From Clostridia bacterium (GTDB lineage: Bacteria > Bacillota > Clostridia > UMGS1810): DNA of 64,000 bases. The position numbers and the translations under genes were made by a program. The DNA lies in NCBI GenBank assembly GCA_017481205.1, contig JAFUPN010000001.1, forward strand, positions 1 through 64,000, read 5' to 3'. Below the pieces are notes generated by a model. That model did not search any database and was not told the origin of the DNA. It was given only the letters and a program-made list of their open reading frames with translations. Positions 35,469-42,681 of this stretch are shown here, piece by piece (position 1 is the stretch's first letter; each line of letters begins with the position of its first letter).

Positions 35469-35560
35469 TGGCGGAGACGGAGGGATTTGAACCCTCGTGC
35501 CGCTCATCACGGCAACACGATTTCCAATCGTGCTCGTTATGACCACTTCGATACGTCTCC
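35469..35560 (-). tRNA. tRNA-Ser(GGA)
   Basis: A 92-base class II tRNA. Acceptor GGAGACG pairs with CGTCTCC, discriminator G and an encoded CCA (35469-35471). The anticodon arm reads CACGA-TTGGAAA-TCGTG, giving anticodon GGA, which reads UCC and UCU. A long variable arm (TGCCGTGATGAGCGGCA) and T-arm GAGGGTTCAAATCCCTC are present. Confidence 0.95.
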
Positions 35561-35676
35561 ATATATTCTTTTTTTCAAGCGACTATGATATTATATCAGT
35601 AAATCCGAAATAAGTCAAGAGTTTTTTTTGAAAAAAATTAATTTTTTGTCGGGAGCGATATTTCCAGTAATTACAT

Positions 35677-35705
35677 TTGAATTATGTAAACCTGCGTGTT
35701 ACAAT
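35677..35705 (+). promoter_or_regulatory. Promoter of the LysM-CAP gene
   Basis: TTGAAT (35677-35682), 17 bases, TACAAT (35700-35705); GGGGAGG follows upstream of the ATG. Confidence 0.65.
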
Positions 35706-35751
35706 TATATAGTGCCGTAATGCGGCAAATATATAGGGGAGGTTTTTAAAA

Positions 35752-36381
35752 ATGAACTTCAAAAAATCATCTAAGCTTAAAAAGCTTTTGATAACTTCAC
35801 TTATTGCAGTACAGTCTGCATCAATGATATCGAATATTGCTCAAGCTGCCGTGACTCACAAAGTAGTCTCCGGAGACAGCATGTGGAAAATCGCTGTTAA
35901 ATATGAGGTAGGTCTCAGCGAGATAATAAGCGCAAATCCTCAGATATCAAATCCGGCACTTATATATCCAGGTCAGATAATCACGATACCCACAGTTGAT
36001 TCCGGTGTTCTCAATTATGAGGCTGAGGTTGTAAGACTTGTTAATGAAATCAGAGTAAAAAACGGACTCAGCAAGCTTACTCATGACTGGGAGCTCAGCC
36101 GTGTGGCAAGATATAAATCTCAGGATATGAAGGACAATAATTATTTTTCTCACACAAGCCCCGTTTACGGCTCACCATTTAATATGATGAAAAGCTTCGG
36201 TATATCCTACAGAACAGCTGCCGAAAACATTGCCAAGGGTCAAGCTACACCACAGGCTGTAGTAAATGCATGGATGAATTCGTCCGGTCATAGAGCCAAT
36301 ATTCTTAACAGCTCCTTTACAAAAATCGGAGTAGGGTATGTGTCAAGCGGAAGATACTGGACACAGATGTTTATAGGATAA
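35752..36381 (+). CDS. Secreted LysM plus CAP-domain protein
   Basis: A 209-residue secreted protein. Signal peptide about 1-32, one LysM domain at about 34-78 (HKVVSGDSMWKIAVKYEV ... PGQIITIP) that binds peptidoglycan, and a CAP/SCP domain at about 88-209 with VRLVNEIRVKNGL, YFSHTSP, AENIAKG and SSGHRANIL. It resembles the YkwD/SafA-type proteins of Clostridia and Bacilli. The CAP family's enzymatic role in bacteria is not settled. The gene is monocistronic and convergent with the nitroreductase. Confidence 0.9.
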   Translation: MNFKKSSKLKKLLITSLIAVQSASMISNIAQAAVTHKVVSGDSMWKIAVKYEVGLSEIISANPQISNPALIYPGQIITIPTVDSGVLNYEAEVVRLVNEIRVKNGLSKLTHDWELSRVARYKSQDMKDNNYFSHTSPVYGSPFNMMKSFGISYRTAAENIAKGQATPQAVVNAWMNSSGHRANILNSSFTKIGVGYVSSGRYWTQMFIG

Positions 36382-36417
36382 ACAAATGAGACTGCAAAAA
36401 AAGTCGTTTTGGAGATG

Positions 36418-36936
36418 TTAAAATTTTTCGTATATTACAACATCCTCCAAGGGTCTGAACTGACTGTGCAGATTGAGAGGCTCTGCATCATCGGCAGGGT
36501 GCCCCATAACCAGCAGTGCAACAGGTTCGATATTTTCCGGAATATCAAATTCTCTTGTCATGGCAAAGGGGTCAAAATGCATAACCCATGTGCTGCCTAT
36601 GCCGATTGATGCCGCTTCCATCATCATATGAGTTGCAACTATGCTTGCGTCTATAATTCCGCTGGCGTGATTGTCGTATTTTCGTGTCCAGCATTCATCC
36701 TTGCAGTAACACACAAGCATTGCAGTAGGTGCGCCGAAATGGCATTTTGTACACTTCTTTAATTTTTCAATGCTTTCGTCTGTGTTGATTACAAGTATTC
36801 TCTGAGGCTGATAATTGCATCCAGTTGGCGCCAGGTGGGCGGCAGAGAGTATTTTGTCAATTATCTCTTTGTCAAGATGCTCATCCTTGAATTTTCTTAC
36901 GGAATATCTTTCTTGTGCGAGTTTAAAAAAATCCAT
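36418..36936 (-). CDS. Nitroreductase family flavoprotein
   Basis: A 172-residue FMN-dependent NAD(P)H oxidoreductase. N-terminal RYSVRKFKDEHLDKEIIDKI binds FMN phosphate, and HLAPTGCNYQPQRILV and GIGSTWVMHFDP are family features. Start at 36936 follows AAGGAGT on the minus strand. It has its own promoter. The natural substrate is unknown; such proteins reduce quinones, nitroaromatics or act on flavin pools. Confidence 0.88.
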   Translation of the reverse strand: MDFFKLAQERYSVRKFKDEHLDKEIIDKILSAAHLAPTGCNYQPQRILVINTDESIEKLKKCTKCHFGAPTAMLVCYCKDECWTRKYDNHASGIIDASIVATHMMMEAASIGIGSTWVMHFDPFAMTREFDIPENIEPVALLVMGHPADDAEPLNLHSQFRPLEDVVIYEKF

Positions 36937-36966
36937 AGTATATTACTCCTTATGTTTGATAATGTT

Positions 36967-36995
36967 ATAATATCATAAGTATTTGAAAATGTCTA
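36967..36995 (-). promoter_or_regulatory. Promoter of the nitroreductase gene
   Basis: On the minus strand, TAGACA (36995-36990), 17 bases, TATTAT (36972-36967), about 30 bases before the start codon. Confidence 0.5.
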
Positions 36996-37057
36996 TACGA
37001 TAATTTCAATGTATTTTTTTGGGATTTTATTACAAAAAATTAATAATCTGTAAATTG

Positions 37058-37072
37058 AGCACACTGTGTGCT
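37058..37072 (+). promoter_or_regulatory. Second AGCACAC-N-GTGTGCT operator, at the degV promoter
   Basis: AGCACAC-T-GTGTGCT is a perfect 7+1+7 palindrome ending at the first base of the -35 box. Its core equals that of the FASII TetR operator at 15108-15130. Confidence 0.75.
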
Positions 37073-37100
37073 TGACTAAAAGAAGAAAGTGGAGTATAAT
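37072..37100 (+). promoter_or_regulatory. Promoter of degV
   Basis: TTGACT (37072-37077) and TATAAT (37095-37100) with 17-base spacing; the palindrome above abuts the -35 box, so a repressor there would block RNA polymerase. Confidence 0.85.
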
Positions 37101-37155
37101 ATCATCAGGATATACTTTTGTCTATCTAAAATTCCATTTACGAAAGGAACAGATT

Positions 37156-38019
37156 ATGGCTAAGATTAAAATTGTAACAGATTCTACATCCGATATACCA
37201 AAGAATTTAGCTGAGGAGCTTGGCATTGAGGTGCTTCCGCTTACTCTGACCGCCAACGGTAAGGAATATCGCGACGGTATTGACATCACACCCGAAGAGT
37301 TTTACAAAATTCTTGACACAAGCGAAGAGATTCCCGCATCCTCATGTGTTGCTCCGGCTCTTTATACTGAGCTGTACGAAAGAGTATATGAGGAGGGTTA
37401 TACCGACCTTATACTAACTTCGATTAACTCCAAAGGCTCATCAACCTACCAGGGCTCTGTTATGACCAAGGAGATGTTTTATGAGGACCATCCCGAGGCT
37501 GTGGGCAAATTCAATATTCACAATATCGACTCCCAGACCTACAGCATGAGCTATGGCTGGGCTGTGGTTGAAGCTGCACGCAAGGCAAATGAAGGAGCAA
37601 GTGTTGAGGATATTATTGCTGGTATTATGGATTGGGTTGAGAATACACGCCCGATGTTTGTACCCATGACCCTCAAATTTGTAAAAAAATCCGGCAGAGT
37701 TTCTGCTGCAGCGGCTTTCGTTGGTGATGCTCTCGGCCTTAAGCCTGTTATCACCTTTGAAAATGGCGAGTCAAAGGTTGTATCTAAAATCCGCGGTGAA
37801 AAGAAGGTTGTAAAAGAGCTTCTTGGAATGGTAAAAAGCGAGCGTAAGCCCGGCACTCCATATATGATTGTATACGGCAACAACGATGAGCAGTTTTCAA
37901 AGCTTCGCGACACCTGCACTGAGGTTCTCGGAGATGCGCCTGAGCTTGAATATCCCGTTGGCTGTGTAATCGGTATAAACACCGGTCCGAATATTGTCGG
38001 CATTATTTACCGCAGATAG
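37156..38019 (+). CDS. DegV family fatty-acid-binding protein
   Basis: A 287-residue cytoplasmic DegV protein. Signatures: KIVTDSTSDIPKNLAEEL at the start, LPLTLTANGKEYRDG, TINSKGSSTYQGS-like segment, and the late GCVIGINTGPNIVGIIYR. Family members bind a fatty acid; some (FakB) present it to the kinase FakA for phospholipid synthesis. The ATG at 37156 follows GAAAGGA; a longer reading would start upstream of the -10 box and is excluded. The operator shared with the FASII operon supports a lipid role. Whether it is a true FakB is not shown; no FakA is in the window. Confidence 0.9.
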   Translation: MAKIKIVTDSTSDIPKNLAEELGIEVLPLTLTANGKEYRDGIDITPEEFYKILDTSEEIPASSCVAPALYTELYERVYEEGYTDLILTSINSKGSSTYQGSVMTKEMFYEDHPEAVGKFNIHNIDSQTYSMSYGWAVVEAARKANEGASVEDIIAGIMDWVENTRPMFVPMTLKFVKKSGRVSAAAAFVGDALGLKPVITFENGESKVVSKIRGEKKVVKELLGMVKSERKPGTPYMIVYGNNDEQFSKLRDTCTEVLGDAPELEYPVGCVIGINTGPNIVGIIYRR

Positions 38020-38026
38020 AATAGAT

Positions 38027-38215
38027 TTAACAAGGTTAAATCTATTTAGCTAAATTCGCTGACGAGAGCTAAAGGTGCTAAAGCACGCTAAATTACTTCG
38101 TAGCTAAATTGACCTTCGGTCAGCTAATGGCGAATTTAATTTAGCTATGGAGCGAAGTGAAATAATTTAGCTTTGTGCTTTAGCTCAAAATTCAGCTAAA
38201 AAAGTTTGTCTTCTA
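38027..38215. repeat. Cluster of short hairpins built on a TAGCTAAATT core
   Basis: TAGCTAAATT occurs at 38047-38056 and 38101-38110, GCTAAATTAC at 38087, and the inverse AATTTAGCT at about 38137-38145 and 38164-38172. Between them are small hairpins: GTGCTAAAGCAC (38075-38086), TACTTCGTA (38094-38102) and TGACCTTCGGTCA (38110-38122). AATTCGC and GCGAATT pair across the array. No gene lies in this 317-base gap; its right end holds the degV terminator and larE promoter. Confidence 0.65.
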
Positions 38216-38242
38216 AATCGTTCTCTTATTCTGATTTTAATT

Positions 38243-38286
38243 AAAATACATCAGGTCTTTTTCGTAAAAAGGCTTGATGTATTTTT
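38243..38286 (+). terminator. Terminator between degV and larE
   Basis: AAAATACATCA (38243-38253) pairs with TGATGTATTTT (38275-38285), with an inner CTTTTT-CG-TAAAAAG stem. The right arm overlaps the larE -35 box. Confidence 0.8.
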
Positions 38287-38302
38287 GATATTATTGTATA
38301 AT
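38274..38302 (+). promoter_or_regulatory. Promoter of larE-larB-larC
   Basis: TTGATG (38274-38279), 17 bases, TATAAT (38297-38302), overlapping the terminator hairpin of degV. Confidence 0.6.
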
Positions 38303-38336
38303 TATAAAAACAATTTTTCTTGGAGATGTTATGTAA

Positions 38337-39080
38337 ATGACTTTAGAAGATTTTTTTAAACAGAATACCCGTGTTGCCCTTGGCTTTTCCGGAGGTGTTG
38401 ATTCATCATACCTTCTTTGGGCTGCATTAAGGTATGCTTTGTCTGTGCAGCCATATTATATAAAAACTCCTTTTCAGCCACAGTTTGAATATGAGGATGC
38501 CATGAACTTATGCAAAAAGCTCGGTGCGGAGCTAAAGGTGATTGAGTATGATATCCTATCAGATGTTTCTGTAGCAGAAAACCCTTCTGACAGATGCTAT
38601 CATTGCAAAAAGGCACTGTTCACTCTGCTTAAAAGCAGAGCGGCAAAGGACGGTTTTGATACCGTGCTGGACGGAACCAATTTTTCTGACGATATATCAG
38701 ACCGCCCGGGATATGCGGCTCTGAAAGAATTGTCTGTTTGTTCGCCGCTTAGAGAGTGCGGTCTGACAAAAGATAAAATCAGAGAGCTGTCAAAAGAAGC
38801 CGGACTTTTTACATGGGATAAGCCTGCATATGCCTGCCTTGCCACTAGAATCCCCACAGGCCGTAAAATAGAGAACGTACTTCTTGAAAAAGTGGAAATC
38901 TGTGAAAATTATCTTATGAAATGCGGGTTTTCGGATTTCAGAGTCAGATTATACGGCGGCGGAGCAAGGCTGCAGCTTAAGGAAAGTCAGTTTGCCCTCC
39001 TTGCCGAAAAGCGCTTGGAGATTACAGCTTTTATGAAACAGTATTTTGACCCTGTACTTTTGGATTTGGAGGGAAGATGA
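38337..39080 (+). CDS. larE: Pyridinium-dithiocarboxylate sulfur transferase LarE
   Basis: PP-loop enzyme that adds sulfur during synthesis of the nickel-pincer nucleotide (NPN) cofactor; 247 residues. PP-loop SGGVDS at 18-23 activates the substrate with ATP. Cysteines at 87 and 90 (DRCYHCKK) and 167 (YACLATRIPTG) are candidates for the sulfur-donating residue, or for an iron-sulphur cluster as in some LarE proteins. The gene starts a tight larE-larB-larC operon; larB begins at the base after its stop. Confidence 0.9.
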   Translation: MTLEDFFKQNTRVALGFSGGVDSSYLLWAALRYALSVQPYYIKTPFQPQFEYEDAMNLCKKLGAELKVIEYDILSDVSVAENPSDRCYHCKKALFTLLKSRAAKDGFDTVLDGTNFSDDISDRPGYAALKELSVCSPLRECGLTKDKIRELSKEAGLFTWDKPAYACLATRIPTGRKIENVLLEKVEICENYLMKCGFSDFRVRLYGGGARLQLKESQFALLAEKRLEITAFMKQYFDPVLLDLEGR

Positions 39081-39827
39081 ATGGAACAGAAGGAACTTAA
39101 AAATTTACTCTCACAGGTCGCCGAAGGAGTGGTTTCGGTGGATGAAGCCCTTCTTAAATTCAAGACCATGCCCTTTGACGATATCGGCTTTGCCAAGATA
39201 GACAACCACAGAGCTGTTCGCCAAGGTATTGCCGAGGTTATCTACGGCTCAGGAAAAACTTCTGCTCAGATTGAAGCAATAGCAAAAACAATGCTTGACA
39301 ATGGGCAGAAAACCGTTATTATAACAAGACTTGATGCCAAAAAGGCTGAGGATATAAGCAAAAATCTGCCTATTACCTATTACGAAACAGGCAGAATCGG
39401 CATTGCCGGCACAATGCCTGATCCTGATACTGACACAAATATTGTTGTAGCAACCGGAGGCACAAGTGATATACCCGTTGCCGAGGAGGCGGCGCTTACT
39501 GCCGAGGCTCTGGGAAACAGGGTCATAAGGCTATATGATGTAGGGGTAGCCGGTATACACCGCCTCTTTGCCTATGCTGAGGATATAATGAGCGCCAGAG
39601 CGATTATAGCCGTAGCCGGAATGGAGGGAGCTCTTGCAAGCGTTATTGGAGGTATTGCAGACTGCCCGGTAATAGCTGTTCCCACCAGTGTAGGCTACGG
39701 CGCATCCTTCGGCGGGATTTCGGCTTTGCTGTCAATGCTCAATTCCTGCGCAGGAGGTATCAGCGTTGTTAATATAGACAACGGCTTTGGAGCAGGCTAT
39801 CTTGCAAGTATGATAAATCATATATAG
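39081..39827 (+). CDS. larB: Nickel-pincer cofactor biosynthesis protein LarB
   Basis: Carboxylase/hydrolase that converts nicotinic acid adenine dinucleotide to the dicarboxylated mononucleotide in NPN synthesis; 248 residues. The N-terminal LarB segment includes GFAKIDNHRAVRQG and EVIYGSGKT. The C-terminal half is PurE-like (VVATGGTSDIPVAEEAALTA, AGMEGALASVIGG). Directly abuts larE. Confidence 0.93.
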   Translation: MEQKELKNLLSQVAEGVVSVDEALLKFKTMPFDDIGFAKIDNHRAVRQGIAEVIYGSGKTSAQIEAIAKTMLDNGQKTVIITRLDAKKAEDISKNLPITYYETGRIGIAGTMPDPDTDTNIVVATGGTSDIPVAEEAALTAEALGNRVIRLYDVGVAGIHRLFAYAEDIMSARAIIAVAGMEGALASVIGGIADCPVIAVPTSVGYGASFGGISALLSMLNSCAGGISVVNIDNGFGAGYLASMINHI

Positions 39828-39857
39828 CATTTGCTATACTGAGAAAGGAATAACAGC

Positions 39858-41048
39858 ATGAAAACACTGTATTTTGATTGCACCATGGGTGCTGCAGGAG
39901 ATATGCTTATGGCGGCTCTTCTTGAGCTCAATCCTGAGCCTGACGCATTTATCTCAAAATTAAATTCAATAGGCATACCTCATGTGCATATAGAAAAAGT
40001 ATTGCTTACAAAATGCGGCATACAGGCAACGGGTATCAACGTTACAATCCACGGTCACGAAGAGGACGAGCACATGCATGACCATCCCCACCGGGGAATG
40101 TGTGAAATAAGCCATATTGTACAAGGTCTTAATGTGCCCGAAAAAATCAAGAAGGATATACTCTCGGTATACAATCTGATAGCAGAAGCTGAGAGTACCG
40201 TTCACGGCGAGCCTGTCGAGCATATACATTTTCATGAAATCGGCTCAATGGACGCCTTAGCAGATATAGCCGGTGTGTGTATGCTCATTCATGAGCTTGA
40301 GCCTGATAAAATCTGCGCTTCACCAATTCATGTGGGCAGCGGTCAAGTTAAATGTGCACACGGCATTCTTCCCGTACCCGCACCTGCAACTGCGCATATT
40401 CTAAAGGGTGTGCCGACCTTTGGCGGAGCGGTACAGGGAGAGCTTTGTACCCCCACAGGAGCGGCACTGTTGAAATATTTTGTACATGAGTTTGTAAAAG
40501 AAAATTCCATGACTGTGCAGAGTATAGGCTGTGGCACGGGAAAACGTCATTTTTACAACGAATCCGGAGTTGAGGTGCTTTCTGTAGTAAGGGCAATGGT
40601 GGGAGAAAATACTTCATCCGACGAGGTAACCGTTCTCTCCTGCAATATTGACGATATGACAGGGGAACAGCTTGGCTTCGCATGTGAAATTCTCTTGAAT
40701 AGCGGAGCACTTGAGGCATACACAACCTCTGTGTACACCAAGAAAAACCGCCCTGGAATTCTCCTTACGGTAATATGTGCAAATGAAGACAAATTGCGCC
40801 TTGCAGAGCTTATTTTTAAACATACCTCAACCATAGGTATAAGAGAGCAGACTGTAGTCAGATACAAGTTGGAGCGCACTGTCAAAGCCGTAAGCACGGA
40901 ATACGGACAGGTCAGAGTAAAAAAATCCCGTGGTTTCGGCGTGACAAAAGAAAAAATTGAGTATGAGGATTTGAAGAAAATTGCTGTGGAGCATAATATT
41001 TCTGTTTCAGAGGCAAATGAAATAATTCTTAAAGAGATAAGAGGGTAG
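39858..41048 (+). CDS. larC: Nickel insertion protein LarC (fused form)
   Basis: CTP-dependent cyclometallase that inserts nickel into the pincer cofactor; 396 residues. FDCTMGAAGDMLMAALLEL opens the protein; a His/Asp/Glu-rich stretch HGHEEDEHMHDHPH at about 65-79 suits nickel binding. The LarC2 part (CNIDDMTGEQLGFACE near 265, RVKKSRGFGVTKEKIEY near 355) follows in the same frame. In Lactiplantibacillus plantarum the two parts are joined by a programmed frameshift; here no shift is needed. The lactate racemase LarA gene is not in the window. Confidence 0.93.
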   Translation: MKTLYFDCTMGAAGDMLMAALLELNPEPDAFISKLNSIGIPHVHIEKVLLTKCGIQATGINVTIHGHEEDEHMHDHPHRGMCEISHIVQGLNVPEKIKKDILSVYNLIAEAESTVHGEPVEHIHFHEIGSMDALADIAGVCMLIHELEPDKICASPIHVGSGQVKCAHGILPVPAPATAHILKGVPTFGGAVQGELCTPTGAALLKYFVHEFVKENSMTVQSIGCGTGKRHFYNESGVEVLSVVRAMVGENTSSDEVTVLSCNIDDMTGEQLGFACEILLNSGALEAYTTSVYTKKNRPGILLTVICANEDKLRLAELIFKHTSTIGIREQTVVRYKLERTVKAVSTEYGQVRVKKSRGFGVTKEKIEYEDLKKIAVEHNISVSEANEIILKEIRG

Positions 41049-41055
41049 AGCTGCT

Positions 41056-42309
41056 ATGAAAAAAATAAAGATGATTTTTATAACCACTGTAATATTTGCT
41101 TTAAGCATATTTGCTGTATCCGCTGCGGAGGCAGATGTTGTTGTAAGCCTGCAAATAGATAATCCCATAATGGAGGTAAACGGCGGGCAGGCAGAGATTG
41201 ACCCCGGCAGAGGTACAAGTCCTGTGGTTATAAACAACCGCACTCTTGTGCCAATCAGAGCTATTATTGAAGCATTCGGCGGCAGTGTTACCTGGCAAGA
41301 CAGCACTCAGACTGTTGTGCTCGCTATGGGCAGTGATACTGTCAGCTTGGTTATAGATAGTGAGGTGGCATATTTCAACTCAGAGCTCCATACCCTTGAT
41401 GCCGCGCCACAGATTATAAATGAGCGTACAATGCTTCCCATACGCTTTGTGGCGGAAAGCTTCAACCTTGGTGTTGCATGGGACGGCAGCACACAGACCG
41501 TTTATGTAATATCAAATACTCTTGATGACAGCGAATACTCCTATATCACAGGTTCTGTTCCCGAATATTCCGGCAAGCCTTATGTGCAGATAAACAATAA
41601 TATGCCTTTGTTTAAAGATTATGAAATTATAAACGGCTCCTTTGAGTACTACAGCACGCTCGATGAGCTTGGTCGCTGTGATGTGTGTATGGCTTCAGTG
41701 GCTGAGGATATTATGCCCACAGAGGAAAGAAGCAGTATCAGTTCAGTAACTCCCACAGGCTGGATTAACAATAGCTATGACTCTGTAGACGGCGGATACC
41801 TGTACAACAGATGTCACCTTATAGGCTTTCAACTGACAGGGGAGAATGCCAACGAAAGAAATCTTATTACCGGCACGAGATATCTTAATGTGGATGCAAT
41901 GCTTCCCTTTGAAAATATGGTTGATGACTATATTGAGCAAACTGGAAACCGTGTTATGTATCGCGTGACTCCTGTATTTGAAAACGAAAATTTAGTTGCG
42001 GATGGAGTTCTTATGGAAGCATATTCTGTAGAGGATAACGGCTCTGGCATATCCTTCTGTGTATATTGCTACAATGTACAGCCTGGTATATATATTGACT
42101 ATGCAACCGGCGCAAATTCAGATATGTATACTGATGTAGCTGTTGTTGAATCTCCTTATGAGACTGCTATACAATCGGGCATTTACCGAACACCTACCGG
42201 CAAGAAATATCACCTTGACCCGGATTGCGGCGGCAAAAACAGCTACGAGGTATCTTTGGATGATGCTCTTTCAGCGGGGCTTACTCCATGTAAAAAGTGT
42301 GCAAGTTGA
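41056..42309 (+). CDS. Secreted DNA/RNA non-specific endonuclease with copper-amine-oxidase-N domain
   Basis: A 417-residue secreted protein. Signal peptide about 1-23. Residues about 35-150 are a copper amine oxidase N-terminal type domain (NRTLVPIRAIIEAFGGSVTW ... RTMLPIRFVAESFNLGVAW), common in clostridial wall proteins. Residues about 170-350 match EndA/streptodornase-type nucleases: NRCHLIGFQLTGENANERN with His254 as the likely general base, and GTRYLNV. The C-terminus (KYHLDPDCGG ... LTPCKKC) is the small cysteine motif often at the end of such nucleases. It starts seven bases after larC, so it is probably in the lar operon. It may scavenge nucleic acids. Confidence 0.82.
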   Translation: MKKIKMIFITTVIFALSIFAVSAAEADVVVSLQIDNPIMEVNGGQAEIDPGRGTSPVVINNRTLVPIRAIIEAFGGSVTWQDSTQTVVLAMGSDTVSLVIDSEVAYFNSELHTLDAAPQIINERTMLPIRFVAESFNLGVAWDGSTQTVYVISNTLDDSEYSYITGSVPEYSGKPYVQINNNMPLFKDYEIINGSFEYYSTLDELGRCDVCMASVAEDIMPTEERSSISSVTPTGWINNSYDSVDGGYLYNRCHLIGFQLTGENANERNLITGTRYLNVDAMLPFENMVDDYIEQTGNRVMYRVTPVFENENLVADGVLMEAYSVEDNGSGISFCVYCYNVQPGIYIDYATGANSDMYTDVAVVESPYETAIQSGIYRTPTGKKYHLDPDCGGKNSYEVSLDDALSAGLTPCKKCAS

Positions 42310-42322
42310 TTTGTTTATTTAT

Positions 42323-42360
42323 AACAGAACTGTCAGTTACAATCGGCGGTTCTGTTTTTT
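42323..42360 (+). terminator. Terminator after the nuclease gene
   Basis: AACAGAAC (42323-42330) pairs with GTTCTGTT (42349-42356) followed by T residues. The remainder of the 372-base gap to the next gene is AT-rich; only a weak promoter is visible. Confidence 0.75.
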
Positions 42361-42588
42361 GCTAAAAAATAAGCCATAGTTAAAAATAACACAAATTATG
42401 GTTGAAAACTCAAAAAATGCAGATTGCCCTTTTAACAAGTTATAATCAGCATTGTAAGGATTTTACAATTTTTATACCGGTCAATATTTTACACAAAACA
42501 TTAGTGGTATTATTAATGTTAAATACACAGAGTTTATGATATATTATTGATATAAATGTTGTGCTCTTTTTTCATAAATATGTGAAAA

Positions 42589-42617
42589 TTGACAAAAGCA
42601 TTGTTCGGTTTTATGCA
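42589..42617 (+). promoter_or_regulatory. Possible promoter of the SLH/lyase operon
   Basis: TTGACA (42589-42594) with TATGCA 17 bases on (42612-42617), about 65 bases before the start codon of the first SLH gene. The -10 is poor, so activation may be required. Confidence 0.4.
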
Positions 42618-42681
42618 TGATTTTATTTTGCAAAATCCGTAGATTCCATCTGTAATATATTAATGGAAAGGAATGATTATT

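Noticed and set aside
38027..38215. CRISPR array
   Set aside because: The repeated units are about 10 bases, inverted as well as direct, irregularly spaced and without unique 30-40 base spacers. No cas gene is present in the window.
42361..42588. Hidden gene in the 372-base gap before the first SLH gene
   Set aside because: Both strands are full of stop codons and AT-rich, with no ribosome site followed by a useful frame.
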